From a marine gamma proteobacterium HTCC2143 (GTDB taxonomy: Bacteria > Pseudomonadota > Gammaproteobacteria > Pseudomonadales > Dasaniaceae), in contig AAVT01000003.1 in assembly GCA_000169075.1 (NCBI GenBank), positions 329,113 through 393,112 of the forward strand: a DNA stretch of 64,000 bases. The letters run 5' to 3'. The translations under genes and the position numbers were made by a program. Shown one piece after another: positions 9,359 through 20,500 of the stretch. The notes beneath the pieces were generated by a model that was not told the origin of the DNA, searched no databases, and was given only the letters and a program-made list of their open reading frames with translations. Each line of letters starts with the position of its first letter. The stretch's first letter is position 1.

Positions 9359-10131
9359 TAGATCTGCTTAAGAACGCGATGCAGTGGACCAAGATCACGC
9401 CAAACTTCGAGTTTGACACTGGGCTCGATCAGCATTTGACTAGCGCTTTGAGTACGAATGAGCTGCACATCCAACTGACCATATTTAACAAATTCCCCGA
9501 CCGGTAAGGGATCACGACTAACATAACGACAAGCCAAATCACCCATTACCAGAAAGTACCGTTTGCTCATCTGATCTGCTTGCTTCGCAAGAAAGGCTCC
9601 CAATGTTTGCCGTGCGGCAATTTCACCCTGATCAATCTGGTTGTTTTTATTCATCGGCCAGACAAACGCATCAATCGATAGCTGCTGCTTACCTGCGCCT
9701 AGTGCGAAAAGCATGTTGTGCAGCAGCTGCAAATAATCCTGCGGGTTAACGTGCCCCTCAAGACCGGCGTCAATGATTAGTAGGTTGGAAGCACGCACAA
9801 TAGAGAGTGAAAATTGTGGTGCGTCCTGCGACGTTTGCTGGATCTCTGCAGGTGCCATCGTGCTGGCTGCCACTGGTTTCCTAATCCTGTTGTCATGATC
9901 ATCAACAAATAAGGCGTGCGCAGCTGCAGCATGCCCTTTTGCAGCAACGGGAACTTTTTCCGCAGGCATAGAATGTAATGAAGCTGCTACAAACTCAGCG
10001 GGTACAGGCTCTTCAATATGGGGAACAGCGCACAACCTTGATGCGAGTGCACCCGGCAATTGCAGGCGTGGCACGTAGGCATCAACACCCATTGCCTTCA
10101 AATATCCAAGTCGCTGCAATTCATTAACCAC
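9358..10131 (-). CDS. HolD-like protein, candidate DNA polymerase III psi subunit
   Basis: A 257-residue protein starting with GTG two bases after the leuA stop and ending in a TAATG overlap with rimI. The N-terminus LQRLGYLKAMGVDAYVPR resembles the psi-subunit opening (LQQLGI.W) that binds chi. The C-terminal third (about 120-257), ending in SASQMLIEPSVKLEVWRDLGPL, resembles the end of HolD proteins. Between them is a low-complexity Ala/Pro-rich linker (about residues 30-110), making it almost twice the length of E. coli HolD (137 residues). Position next to rimI supports the call. It could instead be a lineage-specific protein of unknown role. Confidence 0.5.
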   Translation of the reverse strand: MVNELQRLGYLKAMGVDAYVPRLQLPGALASRLCAVPHIEEPVPAEFVAASLHSMPAEKVPVAAKGHAAAAHALFVDDHDNRIRKPVAASTMAPAEIQQTSQDAPQFSLSIVRASNLLIIDAGLEGHVNPQDYLQLLHNMLFALGAGKQQLSIDAFVWPMNKNNQIDQGEIAARQTLGAFLAKQADQMSKRYFLVMGDLACRYVSRDPLPVGEFVKYGQLDVQLIRTQSASQMLIEPSVKLEVWRDLGPLHRVLKQI

Positions 10132-10133
10132 GG

Positions 10134-11681
10134 CTAGACACCGCTCTGGGGATGGGCTTTTATGACACCAGCGTCCAGCACATTAAGCGCATTCAGATAC
10201 GCTTTAACTGATGCCACGATAACATCTGTATCTGAGCCGAGGCCGTTAACTATTTCGCCTTCTTTTTCAAGTCTGACTGTGACATCACCCAGCGAATCGG
10301 TTCCCTGTGTCACCGCGCTAACGAGATACAGCTGCAACGCGGTCTGGCTACTAGCGATTTTTTCAATAGCCTTAAAGGCCGCGTCCACCAAACCATCACC
10401 TTCAGATTCAGTCTGATGGTCAACACCGGCAATAGTGAGCGTTAGTGAAGCGTGGGGTTTAACGCCGGATTTCGACGTTGCCTCTAAATTTGAAAATTGA
10501 AATTTCTCAGCAATACTCGGTGCAGTTACCCGGCTAACCAGTGCCTGCAGATCCTCATCAAAGATTTCGTGCTTCTTATCCGCTAACTCTTTAAAGCGAG
10601 CAAAGGCGTGACCAAGCTCCTCTGGAGACTCGAAGGTGACTCCCAGCTCTTCAAAACGCGCTCTCACTGCAGCCCGCCCCGAATGTTTTCCAAGCACTAA
10701 CTTATTGGATTTCCATCCGACGTCTTCTGCTTTCATAATTTCGTAGGTTTCGCGATGTTTTAAGATGCCGTCCTGATGAATACCCGACTCATGAGCAAAA
10801 GCGTTGGCACCGACAATGGCTTTATTCGGCTGTACCGGAAACCCGGTAATTGAAGACACTAATCGCGAAGTGGGAACAATATGTATGGGGTCAATACGCG
10901 TTGTTACTGGAAACACATCGGCGCGCGTTTTTACCGCCATGACAATTTCTTCAAGAGAAGCATTGCCGGCTCGCTCTCCCAAGCCATTAATCGTGCATTC
11001 CACCTGTCGCACGCCATTCATAACAGCCGCCAGCGAGTTAGCAACAGCCAAGCCCAAATCATTGTGGCAGTGCGTCGAAAATATCGCTTTGTCGGCATTC
11101 GGAACCCTTTCCATGATGTTCTTAAACATAGCACCGTATTCTTCCGGGGTGCCATAGCCCACGGTATCGGGGATATTAATGGTCGTTGCGCCCGCGTCAA
11201 TCACCGCCTCGATCATTCGACACTGGAAGTCAAACTCTGATCGACTACCATCTTCCAGCGAGAACTCAACGTCCCCACAGAGGTTCCGAGCCAGACTAAC
11301 CATTCCTACCGCCTGCTCTAGCACTTGCTCAGGGCTCATCATCAACTTATATTTCATGTGGATCGGCGAGGTGGCAATAAAGGTATGAATTCGACCAGAA
11401 TTAGCACTCTTTATCGCTTCTGCTGTGCGCTTTATGTCAGCAGGCATCGCCCGGGACAAACTACAGATGGTGCTATCTTGAACCGTTTCGGCCACGGCTT
11501 TAATCGCATCGAAATCGCCACCGCTGGCAATAGCAAAACCAGCCTCGATAACATCAACATGCATTTTTTCCAACATCTTGGCGATACGGACTTTTTCATC
11601 CCGTGTCATTGAAGCGCCGGGGCTCTGCTCGCCATCTCGCAGTGTTGTATCAAAAATAATCAGATTGTCTTTCGTGCTCAT
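10134..11681 (-). CDS. leuA: 2-isopropylmalate synthase
   Basis: A 515-residue enzyme that condenses acetyl-CoA with 2-oxoisovalerate, the first committed step of leucine synthesis. The HMGL-like TIM barrel (about 1-270) has [15 protein letters not shown], with metal- and substrate-binding Arg-Asp, and the metal-binding [13 protein letters not shown]. The segment [14 protein letters not shown] follows. The C-terminal LeuA dimer/allosteric domain (about 390-510) is complete, so leucine feedback is likely. It heads a minus-strand operon with the HolD-like gene and rimI. No leuBCD genes are in the window. Confidence 0.96.
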   Translation of the reverse strand: MSTKDNLIIFDTTLRDGEQSPGASMTRDEKVRIAKMLEKMHVDVIEAGFAIASGGDFDAIKAVAETVQDSTICSLSRAMPADIKRTAEAIKSANSGRIHTFIATSPIHMKYKLMMSPEQVLEQAVGMVSLARNLCGDVEFSLEDGSRSEFDFQCRMIEAVIDAGATTINIPDTVGYGTPEEYGAMFKNIMERVPNADKAIFSTHCHNDLGLAVANSLAAVMNGVRQVECTINGLGERAGNASLEEIVMAVKTRADVFPVTTRIDPIHIVPTSRLVSSITGFPVQPNKAIVGANAFAHESGIHQDGILKHRETYEIMKAEDVGWKSNKLVLGKHSGRAAVRARFEELGVTFESPEELGHAFARFKELADKKHEIFDEDLQALVSRVTAPSIAEKFQFSNLEATSKSGVKPHASLTLTIAGVDHQTESEGDGLVDAAFKAIEKIASSQTALQLYLVSAVTQGTDSLGDVTVRLEKEGEIVNGLGSDTDVIVASVKAYLNALNVLDAGVIKAHPQSGV

Positions 11682-12124
11682 AGTCGGGCGGCTCTCACAG
11701 TCAATACGAGTAGTAGTGTGTTCAATAGTGTAGAGAATAAACTAAAAAGTGGCCAAAACTAACCGGGATCGTAAAAAAACCTACTCATACCTCGCCGTTT
11801 ATTTAATTATTAACGGGCAATGCAGTGTTTACTGGAAATTTCAGGGAATCAGCGAAGACTTAATGCTCTCGATGACTTATTCTACGTTGCTCAAATACTA
11901 TTATTCACTGGTGCTATACCGGCTATTCATCGGAAATTTTGATGCTATCTGTAGATCGCGGTATGGTAGCTCTGCTTAAAAGAGCCGCGACACTGTCTGC
12001 TGCGGCTACCAAGAACAGGCGGCTGATCCTGTCAGCATTTATTTTGGCCAGCGAGCACCTTTTTAAACCGTTTTGACACGGGCGAGTCACTGTGACGATC
12101 CTAACAACCAGAGAAGGACAACTT
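11682..12124. other. Divergent promoter region between leuA and pntAA
   Basis: About 440 bases upstream of both leuA (minus) and pntAA (plus). A hairpin-capable repeat, AGCCGC at 11983-11988 and GCGGCT at 12002-12007, lies in the pntAA leader. I saw no convincing leucine attenuator peptide. A 76-codon open frame at 11749-11979 shows no family signal and is not called. Confidence 0.4.
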
Positions 12125-13258
12125 ATGATTATTGGTATCCCAAGGGAGCTAGAGGCCGGAGAAACCCGAGTCCCTGTTATCCCCGCTTCGGTAAAGCGAT
12201 TTACTGATCAGGGTGCGGAAGTTCATATTGAGTCAGGTATGGGGTTGTCCATCCGCATTCAAGATAGTGACTACGAGCAAGCTGGCGCGAAGATAATCTC
12301 CGATCGAACAGCACTCCTCAACAATGCCGATATCATCTTGCGACTCCGCAAGCCGGCTCTGGAAGAAGTGAGCCAGCTTAAGAAAGGCGCTATTCATATC
12401 TCTTTTCTCGATCCGTTCAATGACAACGATTTGGTCGATGCCTTTGCAGCTGCAGGCATTACCTCGATCAGCATGGAAATGATCCCCCGCACCACCCGTG
12501 CTCAAAAAATGGATGCATTAAGCTCTCAGGCGAGCTTGGCAGGCTATGCCATGGTGGTATTGGCCGCCGACCGTTTAGATAAAATTCTCCCGATGATGAT
12601 GACTCCGGCCGGGACAATTTCTCCTTCTCGAGTATTCATTATCGGCGCCGGCGTTGCGGGACTGCAAGCGATTGCGACCGCTAAGCGCATGGGAGCTAGA
12701 GTTGAGGCTTTTGATACTCGGCCAGTGGTAAAAGAACAGGTTGAGTCATTGGGCGGTAAATTCGTTGAAATAGACCTAGGCGAAACCGGGCAAACAGCCG
12801 GCGGTTATGCCAATGCACTCACTGAAGAACAGGTGAAACTGCAGCTCGAAGGCCAAAAGAAAATCTGCTCACAGTCGGACATTGTTATCACTACCGCGCA
12901 GTTGTTTGGTCGCCCGGCACCGATCGTCGTTACCAAAGACATGCTTGCTGCGATGAAACCCGGCAGTGTTGTGGTTGATTTGGCAGTAGAGTCAGGTGGT
13001 AATGTTGAAGGCTCAGTAGCCGGTGAAGAAATCGAAATTAACGGCGTCAAAGTCATTGGCCTAGCGAATATGCCGGGCCGCGTTGCTGGTGATGCTAGCC
13101 AAATGTATTCCGCTAACTTACACAATCTGGTTTTGGAATATTGGAATAAAGAAACTCAACAATTCGATCTCGATATGGACGATGAAATTATCAAGGGCTG
13201 TGTTATCACCCATGATGGTGAGTTGACTAACGAAATGATTCAAAAGGCAAGGGGCTAA
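12125..13258 (+). CDS. pntAA: NAD(P) transhydrogenase alpha subunit, domain I
   Basis: A 377-residue NAD(H)-binding subunit of the proton-translocating transhydrogenase, which moves hydride from NADH to NADP+ driven by the proton gradient. The start is ATG at 12125 (MIIGIPRELEAGETRVPV), with GAGAAGGA about ten bases upstream; the longer GTG-initiated frame adds eleven residues that the family does not have. The NAD-binding Rossmann motif is IIGAGVAGLQAIATAKRMGA, followed by the mobile-loop region. It lacks the membrane helices of the fused enterobacterial PntA; these are on the next gene. Confidence 0.94.
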   Translation: MIIGIPRELEAGETRVPVIPASVKRFTDQGAEVHIESGMGLSIRIQDSDYEQAGAKIISDRTALLNNADIILRLRKPALEEVSQLKKGAIHISFLDPFNDNDLVDAFAAAGITSISMEMIPRTTRAQKMDALSSQASLAGYAMVVLAADRLDKILPMMMTPAGTISPSRVFIIGAGVAGLQAIATAKRMGARVEAFDTRPVVKEQVESLGGKFVEIDLGETGQTAGGYANALTEEQVKLQLEGQKKICSQSDIVITTAQLFGRPAPIVVTKDMLAAMKPGSVVVDLAVESGGNVEGSVAGEEIEINGVKVIGLANMPGRVAGDASQMYSANLHNLVLEYWNKETQQFDLDMDDEIIKGCVITHDGELTNEMIQKARG

Positions 13259-13260
13259 TC

Positions 13261-13539
13261 ATGGAAGCTGTATACCTATCATTTATTCTAATGCTCTCCA
13301 TTTTCCTGGGTTTCGAGCTAATTTCAAAAGTGCCTGCCACATTACACACACCGTTAATGTCTGGCTCCAACGCTATCTCTGGTATTACCGTTGTTGGCGC
13401 TTTGACAGCCGCCAATAGTGGTAGCCCTGATTTGGCATTATGGCTGGGAACAATCGCCGTAGCATTAGCCACCATTAACGTTGTTGGTGGGTATATGGTA
13501 ACTGACCGCATGCTGGCCATGTTTAAGAAAAGAAACTAG
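13261..13539 (+). CDS. pntAB: NAD(P) transhydrogenase alpha subunit, membrane part
   Basis: A 92-residue membrane subunit that begins two bases after the pntAA stop. Three hydrophobic helices are visible (about residues 3-22, 38-58 and 61-85). The segment HTPLMSGSNAISGI is the conserved first-loop signature of transhydrogenase domain II. Together with PntB it builds the proton channel. The split arrangement is the Rhodospirillum-type three-gene form. Confidence 0.93.
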   Translation: MEAVYLSFILMLSIFLGFELISKVPATLHTPLMSGSNAISGITVVGALTAANSGSPDLALWLGTIAVALATINVVGGYMVTDRMLAMFKKRN

Positions 13540-13548
13540 GAGCCAGTA

Positions 13549-14931
13549 ATGACACAATCTCTCGATATGACCATGATCATTAATCTCGCCTACATCGTAG
13601 CGGCGATCCTATTTGTTTACGGCCTTAAAATGCTGAGCTCCCCGGCTACAGCACGGAAAGGTAATCTATTGTCGTCGCTTGGTATGTTCATCGCGATTGT
13701 AGTAACTCTGGCCAACGAAATAAAACTACCCTGGGAGAATATCGTCACAGGGCTGATTATTGGCGCACTGATTGGTGCTGTCGCTGCGCGGAAGGTTGAA
13801 ATGACTGGCATGCCAGAACTGGTAGCACTATTCAACGGCTTCGGTGGGGCGTCTAGCTTACTCGTCGGTATAGTGGCCGCGTTTGCCCTTACCAACACGA
13901 CTTTTACCAACGTCACGATTATACTTTCGATATTAATCGGTGGCGTAACGCTAACCGGTAGTCTTATTGCCTATGGCAAACTGAGCGAAAGACTGCCGAG
14001 CAAGGCGATCCAATTTGGCGGCCAGCAACTATTTAATGGTGCGCTGGTACTCGCTATTATTGCCGCTGCCGTCATGTTCTGCCTAAATCCGGGTATTGAA
14101 AGCCCCTGGCTGTTGGCGGTGATTGGCCTATCGCTGTTATTCGGCATAATGATTACAATTCCTATCGGCGGCGCCGATATGCCAGTGGTCATCGCCCTGC
14201 TAAATTCATACTCCGGATTGGCCGCCTGTGCCGCAGGTTTTGTGTTGAACAACAACCTACTTATTGTGTCTGGCTCACTAGTGGGAGCCAGTGGATTAAT
14301 TCTTACTAATATTATGTGTAAGGCTATGAACCGCTCTCTCAGTAATGTGCTATTCAGTGGCTTTGGCGCCGCAAAGGTATCAACGGCGAAAATTGAAGGG
14401 GAAGTCAAACCAATCATCGCAAGCGATGCATACCTGATACTCGAAGCGGCTCAGAGCGTTGCGATTGTTCCCGGTTATGGTATGGCAGTCGCGCAGGCAC
14501 AGCATGTTGTCCGAGAATTAGCTGATCATTTGGAAAACAATGGGTGTGAAGTTCAGTTTGCTATCCATCCGGTTGCCGGTCGTATGCCGGGACATATGAA
14601 TGTATTGCTAGCTGAAGCCAGCGTACCGTATGACCAATTGGTTGAAATGGATGATATTAATCCAAGAATGGGCAATGTCGATGTTGCTATTGTTATCGGG
14701 GCTAATGATGTGGTTAACCCCGCGGCCAATAACGATGAAAGCAGCCCGCTTTATGGTATGCCCGTTATCAATGTGACTGAAGCTCGTACCGTTTTCGTAT
14801 TGAAGCGTTCAATGGGCTCCGGTTTTTCCGGTGTTGATAACCCACTCTTCTTTGGTGAAAATACACGGATGTTATTCGGCGATGCGAAGGAGTCGATTTC
14901 ACATATCGTTGGTGAATTTAACGACTTATAA
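13549..14931 (+). CDS. pntB: NAD(P) transhydrogenase beta subunit
   Basis: A 460-residue protein with eight to nine membrane helices in the first 270 residues and a C-terminal NADP(H)-binding domain III (about 285-460). The nucleotide motif VPGYGMAVAQAQHVV and the segment HPVAGRMPGHMNVLLAEA are intact, as is IVIGANDVVNPAA. It starts nine bases after pntAB with AGGAG in the gap. The trio supplies NADPH, and the genomic position next to leuA suggests biosynthetic demand but does not prove co-regulation. Confidence 0.96.
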   Translation: MTQSLDMTMIINLAYIVAAILFVYGLKMLSSPATARKGNLLSSLGMFIAIVVTLANEIKLPWENIVTGLIIGALIGAVAARKVEMTGMPELVALFNGFGGASSLLVGIVAAFALTNTTFTNVTIILSILIGGVTLTGSLIAYGKLSERLPSKAIQFGGQQLFNGALVLAIIAAAVMFCLNPGIESPWLLAVIGLSLLFGIMITIPIGGADMPVVIALLNSYSGLAACAAGFVLNNNLLIVSGSLVGASGLILTNIMCKAMNRSLSNVLFSGFGAAKVSTAKIEGEVKPIIASDAYLILEAAQSVAIVPGYGMAVAQAQHVVRELADHLENNGCEVQFAIHPVAGRMPGHMNVLLAEASVPYDQLVEMDDINPRMGNVDVAIVIGANDVVNPAANNDESSPLYGMPVINVTEARTVFVLKRSMGSGFSGVDNPLFFGENTRMLFGDAKESISHIVGEFNDL

Positions 14932-15440
14932 GTTTAAAAACAGGCAGCATTAAGAGTGACTATCATCACAGGAAACTGATTATTGGTGGTCATTTTGTGC
15001 CAGAGTTTTTGTCATACGTTGTATTTCGGTGCCGATGCGGGCACCTTTTCCACCATTAGCACCGCCAGTGGGCCGAGCATTTCCGCCCACTGACTGAACC
15101 CTCTCCGATTCGTTCCAGAGTTACCATCAGCAACAGCGCGCAGCCCAGCACCCTTCTCCTCGATCCAGCTGGATCCACACAGTAAAATCGCGGCCGAAGC
15201 TACGCGGAGCGCGAGCAGACGTTATTATACGGATCTTTACTGTCTGAGAGGCCAGACTCCTTATTGACTCACACCAAAAGCCTATTTCAAAGAACAGGAA
15301 AGGTGGCAGAATTTCGACCTTTTCGAACAACAGCGGGGGTCATCGAATAGAGCAATAATCAGTGGGTTTTTGTACTAGACATACTTAGAAAGTGTGATGG
15401 TTGTCGCTGCTAAACTGCTAACAACGACCAGCCGATTGCG
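14932..15440. other. Intergenic stretch between convergent pntB and merR-like genes
   Basis: About 510 bases between two convergent transcripts. Only a short frame on the minus strand (15127-15330) with no family resemblance occurs. I see no clear tRNA, terminator with T-run, or mobile-element remnant. Confidence 0.45.
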
Positions 15441-15797
15441 TCAAGCATTCAGCACGTGAAGGACCTCTTCCAACTCAGTAATCATTTGACGAATCATCAG
15501 CTGATAGTCGCCATTTCCCAACTCATCATCTTCACCCGACATCCGTTGCCGAGCACCGCCAATGGTATAACCCTGATCATACAATAGACTACGAATCTGG
15601 CGAATAAGAATGACATCCTCTCGCTGATAATAACGCCGGTTACCTCGCCGCTTAACCGGTTTGAGATTGGGAAATTCCTGTTCCCAGTAACGCAGTACGT
15701 GAGGTTTTACTGCACACAGCTCGCTCACTTCACCGATCGTAAAATAACGCTTCCCCGGAATAACCGGTAACTCATCGTTGTGGCTCGGTTCCAACAT
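15441..15797 (-). CDS. MerR-family transcriptional regulator next to ihfA
   Basis: A 118-residue protein with an N-terminal MerR helix-turn-helix: [26 protein letters not shown], then the wing [16 protein letters not shown]. The C-terminal part (about 75-118) is a short dimerisation helix with no cysteine cluster for metal binding. This short MerR form directly downstream of ihfA is common in gammaproteobacteria and its ligand is unknown. I start it at ATG 15797; a TTG three codons earlier is possible. The start lies inside the end of ihfA, so the genes overlap by about 26 bases and are translationally linked. Confidence 0.85.
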   Translation of the reverse strand: MLEPSHNDELPVIPGKRYFTIGEVSELCAVKPHVLRYWEQEFPNLKPVKRRGNRRYYQREDVILIRQIRSLLYDQGYTIGGARQRMSGEDDELGNGDYQLMIRQMITELEEVLHVLNA

Positions 15798-16080
15798 ACG
15801 CTTCAACTCTTACTTTTAACTTCTGTCCCGGCCGAAATGTTACAACGCGACGGGCGGAAATGGGAATCTCTTCCCCAGTTTTTGGATTACGACCCGGTCT
15901 TTGGCTTTTATCTCGCAGATCAAAATTACCAAAACCTGATAACTTGACCTGCTCATTATCTTCCAAAGAGTATCGAATTTCTTCAAAAAAGTGCTCTACC
16001 ACCTCTTTGGCTTCTCGCTTATTAAGCCCTAGTTCTTCGTAAAGCTTTTCGGCCATTACGGACTTCGTCAGAGCGGTCAT
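15772..16080 (-). CDS. ihfA: Integration host factor subunit alpha
   Basis: A 102-residue DNA-bending protein of the HU/IHF family. The diagnostic arm [21 protein letters not shown] and the [10 protein letters not shown] motif are intact. It forms a heterodimer with IhfB and shapes promoters and recombination sites. ATG at 16080 ([19 protein letters not shown]) is preferred over GTG two codons earlier, because IhfA typically begins MALTKA. It follows pheT by 27 bases, the conserved pheST-ihfA order. Confidence 0.95.
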   Translation of the reverse strand: MTALTKSVMAEKLYEELGLNKREAKEVVEHFFEEIRYSLEDNEQVKLSGFGNFDLRDKSQRPGRNPKTGEEIPISARRVVTFRPGQKLKVRVEAYVGTEPQR

Positions 16081-16107
16081 ACACACGGTTCCTTACGCAC
16101 TTGTTGC

Positions 16108-18498
16108 TTAACGTAACGTAGCGCCGAACCTTTGTTGTAACTGGCTCACCACTCGCTCGACAGAAGCATTTACTTCGTCTTCATTAAGAGTGCGTGAAGA
16201 ATGCTGATACGTCAAGCCGAGAGCCAGACTTTTTTCTTTAAGATCAATGCCTTTACCCTCATAGATGTCAAACAACCTGAGGTTGCGCAGCTCATCTCCG
16301 GCTACTTCTCGCACAGCATTGAGCACCGAATTGGCCTCGATACCTCGCTCCAACAAAATAGCCAAATCCCGCCTGACTTCAGGAAATTTGGACAATTCTG
16401 TGAACTTTGGCAACTCCGCGCTGGTAATTGCTGACAATTCTACTTCAAATAAATAAATTGGCTGGGCGAAACCCATTTTCTTTTGTAACAGCGGATGAAT
16501 CGTTCCAACATACCCCACCGTCTTTCCTTGATAGCAAATTGCGGCTGTTTGTCCGGGATGTAACGCAGGATGCTCACCCGCCAAAAACACTAAATCGGTA
16601 TTATTACCCAAACCGCTGAGGGCCAACACTGATTCCAAATCCCCTTTCAAATCATAAAAATCAACAAGCTCACCATTTTCCGACCAAGATTCAGGCTCCC
16701 TACGCCCGGTAATTGCACCCGCTAACATTGCATCCTGTTTCGGTAAGTCGTCGCCGTTAGGGATAAATCGCAAACCACTTTCGAACAACCGGATTCTGGA
16801 CTGCTGGCGGTTTAGATTATGCTCCATCACACCCAGCAAACCTGGCCACAAGCTAGTGCGCATAACGGCCATATCTGATGAAATAGGGTTGGTTAGCGCC
16901 ACCGTATCGTCCTGAGGACACACCAGCTGCTGTGCCTTAGGCTCTATGAAGCAATAGGTAATAGCCTCTTGATAGCCTCGAGCTACCAGCTGCCGCCTTA
17001 TCGCTCTCAGGCCTGTTTTCGTTTCCGTCTTAGCTTGCAACGCAAGATCTGAATGAATACGAGTCACCGGCAGGCGGTTATACCCATATATCCGTGCTAT
17101 CTCCTCAAGCAAATCGGCTTCAATAGCAATATCAAACCGCCAAGAGGGCGCTACAACTATCCAACCCTGATCCGTTGTAGTGACCGTCAGACCCAATCGA
17201 GTCAGAATACCGGTGACTTCATTTCTTTCAATGTCCAATCCCAGTAATTTTTTTATCCGAGCTGCCCTTAGTTCGATTTCAGCGGCAATGGGAATATCGC
17301 TTGAAACCAACTCGATTATAGGGCCAGGCTGGCCGCCAACAATATCCAGTAATAATTGCGTCGCCCGCTCTATTGCAGGCACTTGCAACTGGTAGTCGAC
17401 GCCGCGTTCAAACCGATGCGAGGAATCCGTGTGCAAGCCGTAAGCGCGGGCTCGTCCGGCCAGCTTTACCGGCGCAAAAAACGCCGCTTCGAGAAATATA
17501 TCCTGACTTGTAGGCTTCACAGCGGTCGCCTCACCGCCCATAATTCCTGCCAAGGCTACTGGCCTTTGGTGATCAGCGATAACCAGGGTGCCTGCCTGTA
17601 GCTCCAGCTCCTGTCCATCCAGCAAAGTCATTTTTTCTGATTCTTGTGCATGACGGACCCGAATACCGCCCTCTAATGAGCGCAGATCAAAAGCGTGCAT
17701 GGGCTGACCCAGTTCGAGTAATACGTAGTTGGTGACGTCAACAACCGCATCAATCGAGCGAATACCTGAACGCCGTAACTTCTCTTGCATCCATAGAGGG
17801 CTAGGCTGACCGACATCGACGCCACGAATAATCCGACCGACATAACGAGGGCAGTCCGCCCCCGCTTCAATATCTATTGCCAAGCGATCATCAATCTGTG
17901 GTTTTACTGGTGCTATTAACGGTGCAACCACATCACACTCATAAATAACACCAACGTCACGTGCAATACCGGCAACACTCAAACAGTCAGCTCTGTTAGG
18001 CGTCAAGTCCACCTCGATCACGGTGTCATCCAGATCCAAATAATCACGCAAGTTAATGCCTACCGGAGCATCACCAGCCAGCTCCATCAAACCCTCATTA
18101 GCATCGGATAAACCCAGCTCCTGCTCGGCGCATAACATACCAAAGGATTCTACCCCTCGAAGCTTGGCTTTCTTGATTTTAAATCCTTTAGGGCTATCAC
18201 CCGGCAATACCGCGCCAACCGTGGCAAAAGGAATCTTTATTCCAGTGCGGGCATTCGGTGCACCACAAACAACTTGAACGATTTCATCTCCACCGGCAAC
18301 CTGACATACTCGTAATTTGTCTGCATCCGGATGCTGCTCAATGGCGATAATTTCGCCGACAACAACGCCGGTAAACTCGCCGGCCACCGCTTCAACACCG
18401 TCGACCTCTAAACCCGCCATGGTGATCTTTTCCACCAGGTCCTCAATAGACACGCCGGGGTTAACCCATTCTTGCAGCCAATTTTCGCTAATTTTCAT
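16108..18498 (-). CDS. pheT: Phenylalanyl-tRNA synthetase beta subunit
   Basis: A 796-residue subunit of the (alpha-beta)2 enzyme. Domains in order: tRNA-binding OB fold (about 39-150, GEIIAIEQHPDADKLRVCQV), B3/B4 editing domain (about 210-385) that removes misacylated tyrosine, B5 domain (about 400-475), the catalytic-like core, and the C-terminal FDX-ACB anticodon domain starting near LPKFTELSKFPEVRRDLAI. Length matches the family. It follows pheS on the same strand. Confidence 0.97.
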   Translation of the reverse strand: MKISENWLQEWVNPGVSIEDLVEKITMAGLEVDGVEAVAGEFTGVVVGEIIAIEQHPDADKLRVCQVAGGDEIVQVVCGAPNARTGIKIPFATVGAVLPGDSPKGFKIKKAKLRGVESFGMLCAEQELGLSDANEGLMELAGDAPVGINLRDYLDLDDTVIEVDLTPNRADCLSVAGIARDVGVIYECDVVAPLIAPVKPQIDDRLAIDIEAGADCPRYVGRIIRGVDVGQPSPLWMQEKLRRSGIRSIDAVVDVTNYVLLELGQPMHAFDLRSLEGGIRVRHAQESEKMTLLDGQELELQAGTLVIADHQRPVALAGIMGGEATAVKPTSQDIFLEAAFFAPVKLAGRARAYGLHTDSSHRFERGVDYQLQVPAIERATQLLLDIVGGQPGPIIELVSSDIPIAAEIELRAARIKKLLGLDIERNEVTGILTRLGLTVTTTDQGWIVVAPSWRFDIAIEADLLEEIARIYGYNRLPVTRIHSDLALQAKTETKTGLRAIRRQLVARGYQEAITYCFIEPKAQQLVCPQDDTVALTNPISSDMAVMRTSLWPGLLGVMEHNLNRQQSRIRLFESGLRFIPNGDDLPKQDAMLAGAITGRREPESWSENGELVDFYDLKGDLESVLALSGLGNNTDLVFLAGEHPALHPGQTAAICYQGKTVGYVGTIHPLLQKKMGFAQPIYLFEVELSAITSAELPKFTELSKFPEVRRDLAILLERGIEANSVLNAVREVAGDELRNLRLFDIYEGKGIDLKEKSLALGLTYQHSSRTLNEDEVNASVERVVSQLQQRFGATLR

Positions 18499-18608
18499 GG
18501 TCTTTTAAATCTCTATTTGACTATCGCTGATATCAAATTTTGTCATTCAATCTCTGCGATTCATTATTTTTAGCGTCGGGCAACCGCCCCCCAGCGCTCG
18601 AGTCGCCG

Positions 18609-19628
<1,020 letters not shown>

Positions 19629-19671
19629 CTATTCTCTACTTGTTATAAAACATTCTACGGAGCACGAAACC

Positions 19672-19706
19672 AAAAATAGGGAAAGAGCGCCAGCCCTTTC
19701 CCTATT
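19672..19706 (-). terminator. Intrinsic terminator after rplT
   Basis: On the minus strand an eleven-base perfect stem, AATAGGGAAAG pairing with CTTTCCCTATT, surrounds a ten-base loop and runs into a T-run (complement of the A5 at 19672-19676). It lies 40 bases after rplT and closes the thrS-infC-rpmI-rplT transcript. Confidence 0.85.
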
Positions 19707-19745
19707 CAGTTGTTATTAAATGGAACGACGTTCCAATCTAATAAT

Positions 19746-20102
19746 TTACGCTAAGGCGGCTTTCGCTAGATCGACTACAGCGCCAAAAGCTGGCTTATCG
19801 TGCACAGCTAAATCAGCCAATACGCGACGGTCCAAACCGATATTCGCTTTTTTCAATCCAGCAATCAGACGGCTGTATGACAACCCGTTAGCACGCGACT
19901 GTGCGTTGATACGAGTAATCCACAGGGCACGAAACTGACGTTTACGCTGACGGCGGTCACGGTAGGCGTATTGTCCAGCTTTAATAACTGCTTGCTTGGC
20001 AACACGGAATACACGTGAGCGGGCACCATAGTAACCCTTGGCTTGCTTTAAAATCTTCTTGTGACGACGGTGTGCAGTCACACCACGTTTTACGCGAGGC
20101 AT
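19746..20102 (-). CDS. rplT: 50S ribosomal protein L20
   Basis: A 118-residue basic protein of the large ribosomal subunit, essential for early assembly and, in E. coli, a repressor of its own operon. It shows the family opening [20 protein letters not shown], the [20 protein letters not shown] segment and the [14 protein letters not shown]-terminal part. AGGAG lies eight bases before the ATG. It is the last gene of its transcript. Confidence 0.98.
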   Translation of the reverse strand: MPRVKRGVTAHRRHKKILKQAKGYYGARSRVFRVAKQAVIKAGQYAYRDRRQRKRQFRALWITRINAQSRANGLSYSRLIAGLKKANIGLDRRVLADLAVHDKPAFGAVVDLAKAALA

Positions 20103-20152
20103 AATAGTCTCCTATTCTTAACCATTATTTGATATTCAAAGGATGACTGCGC

Positions 20153-20347
20153 TTATTTAGCACGCAACATACGATCGATTAACACTTTATCTGAAGCGTG
20201 AACTTCAGAAGTTCCACGTAGCTGACGCTTACGTTTAGTGGTCATCTTGGTCAAGATGTGACTTTTATGGGCACTTTTACGTTTATAACCAGCTCCGGTT
20301 TTTTTAAAACGCTTAGCTGCCCCGCTATGTACTTTAGCTTTTGGCAT
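20153..20347 (-). CDS. rpmI: 50S ribosomal protein L35
   Basis: A 64-residue basic ribosomal protein with the L35 pattern: [22 protein letters not shown], then [18 protein letters not shown] precedes the ATG. It lies between infC and rplT as in most bacteria. The 153 bases separating it from infC are where E. coli carries the L20 autoregulatory structure. A short inverted repeat, ACCACCGGGGTGG at 20467-20479, is seen here, but I cannot show the pseudoknot. Confidence 0.97.
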   Translation of the reverse strand: MPKAKVHSGAAKRFKKTGAGYKRKSAHKSHILTKMTTKRKRQLRGTSEVHASDKVLIDRMLRAK

Positions 20348-20500
20348 CGTTAGATACTCCGCATTTGAGAACCGATTATCTGAAGACTAAATAGCCGTCA
20401 ACGGTTCTGAAATTAATCATTAATAAAACAAAAGAAACAACGGCCCTTACTTTCCCATGAAACATTACCACCGGGGTGGCAGGAAACCAGTGAGCTCGCG

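Noticed and set aside
11749..11979. 76-codon plus-strand frame between leuA and pntAA
   Set aside because: No ribosome-binding site, no family, and the sequence reads as promoter DNA.
13971..14417. 148-codon frame opposite pntB
   Set aside because: Antisense to a certain membrane-protein gene; such shadows are common in GC-periodic coding DNA.
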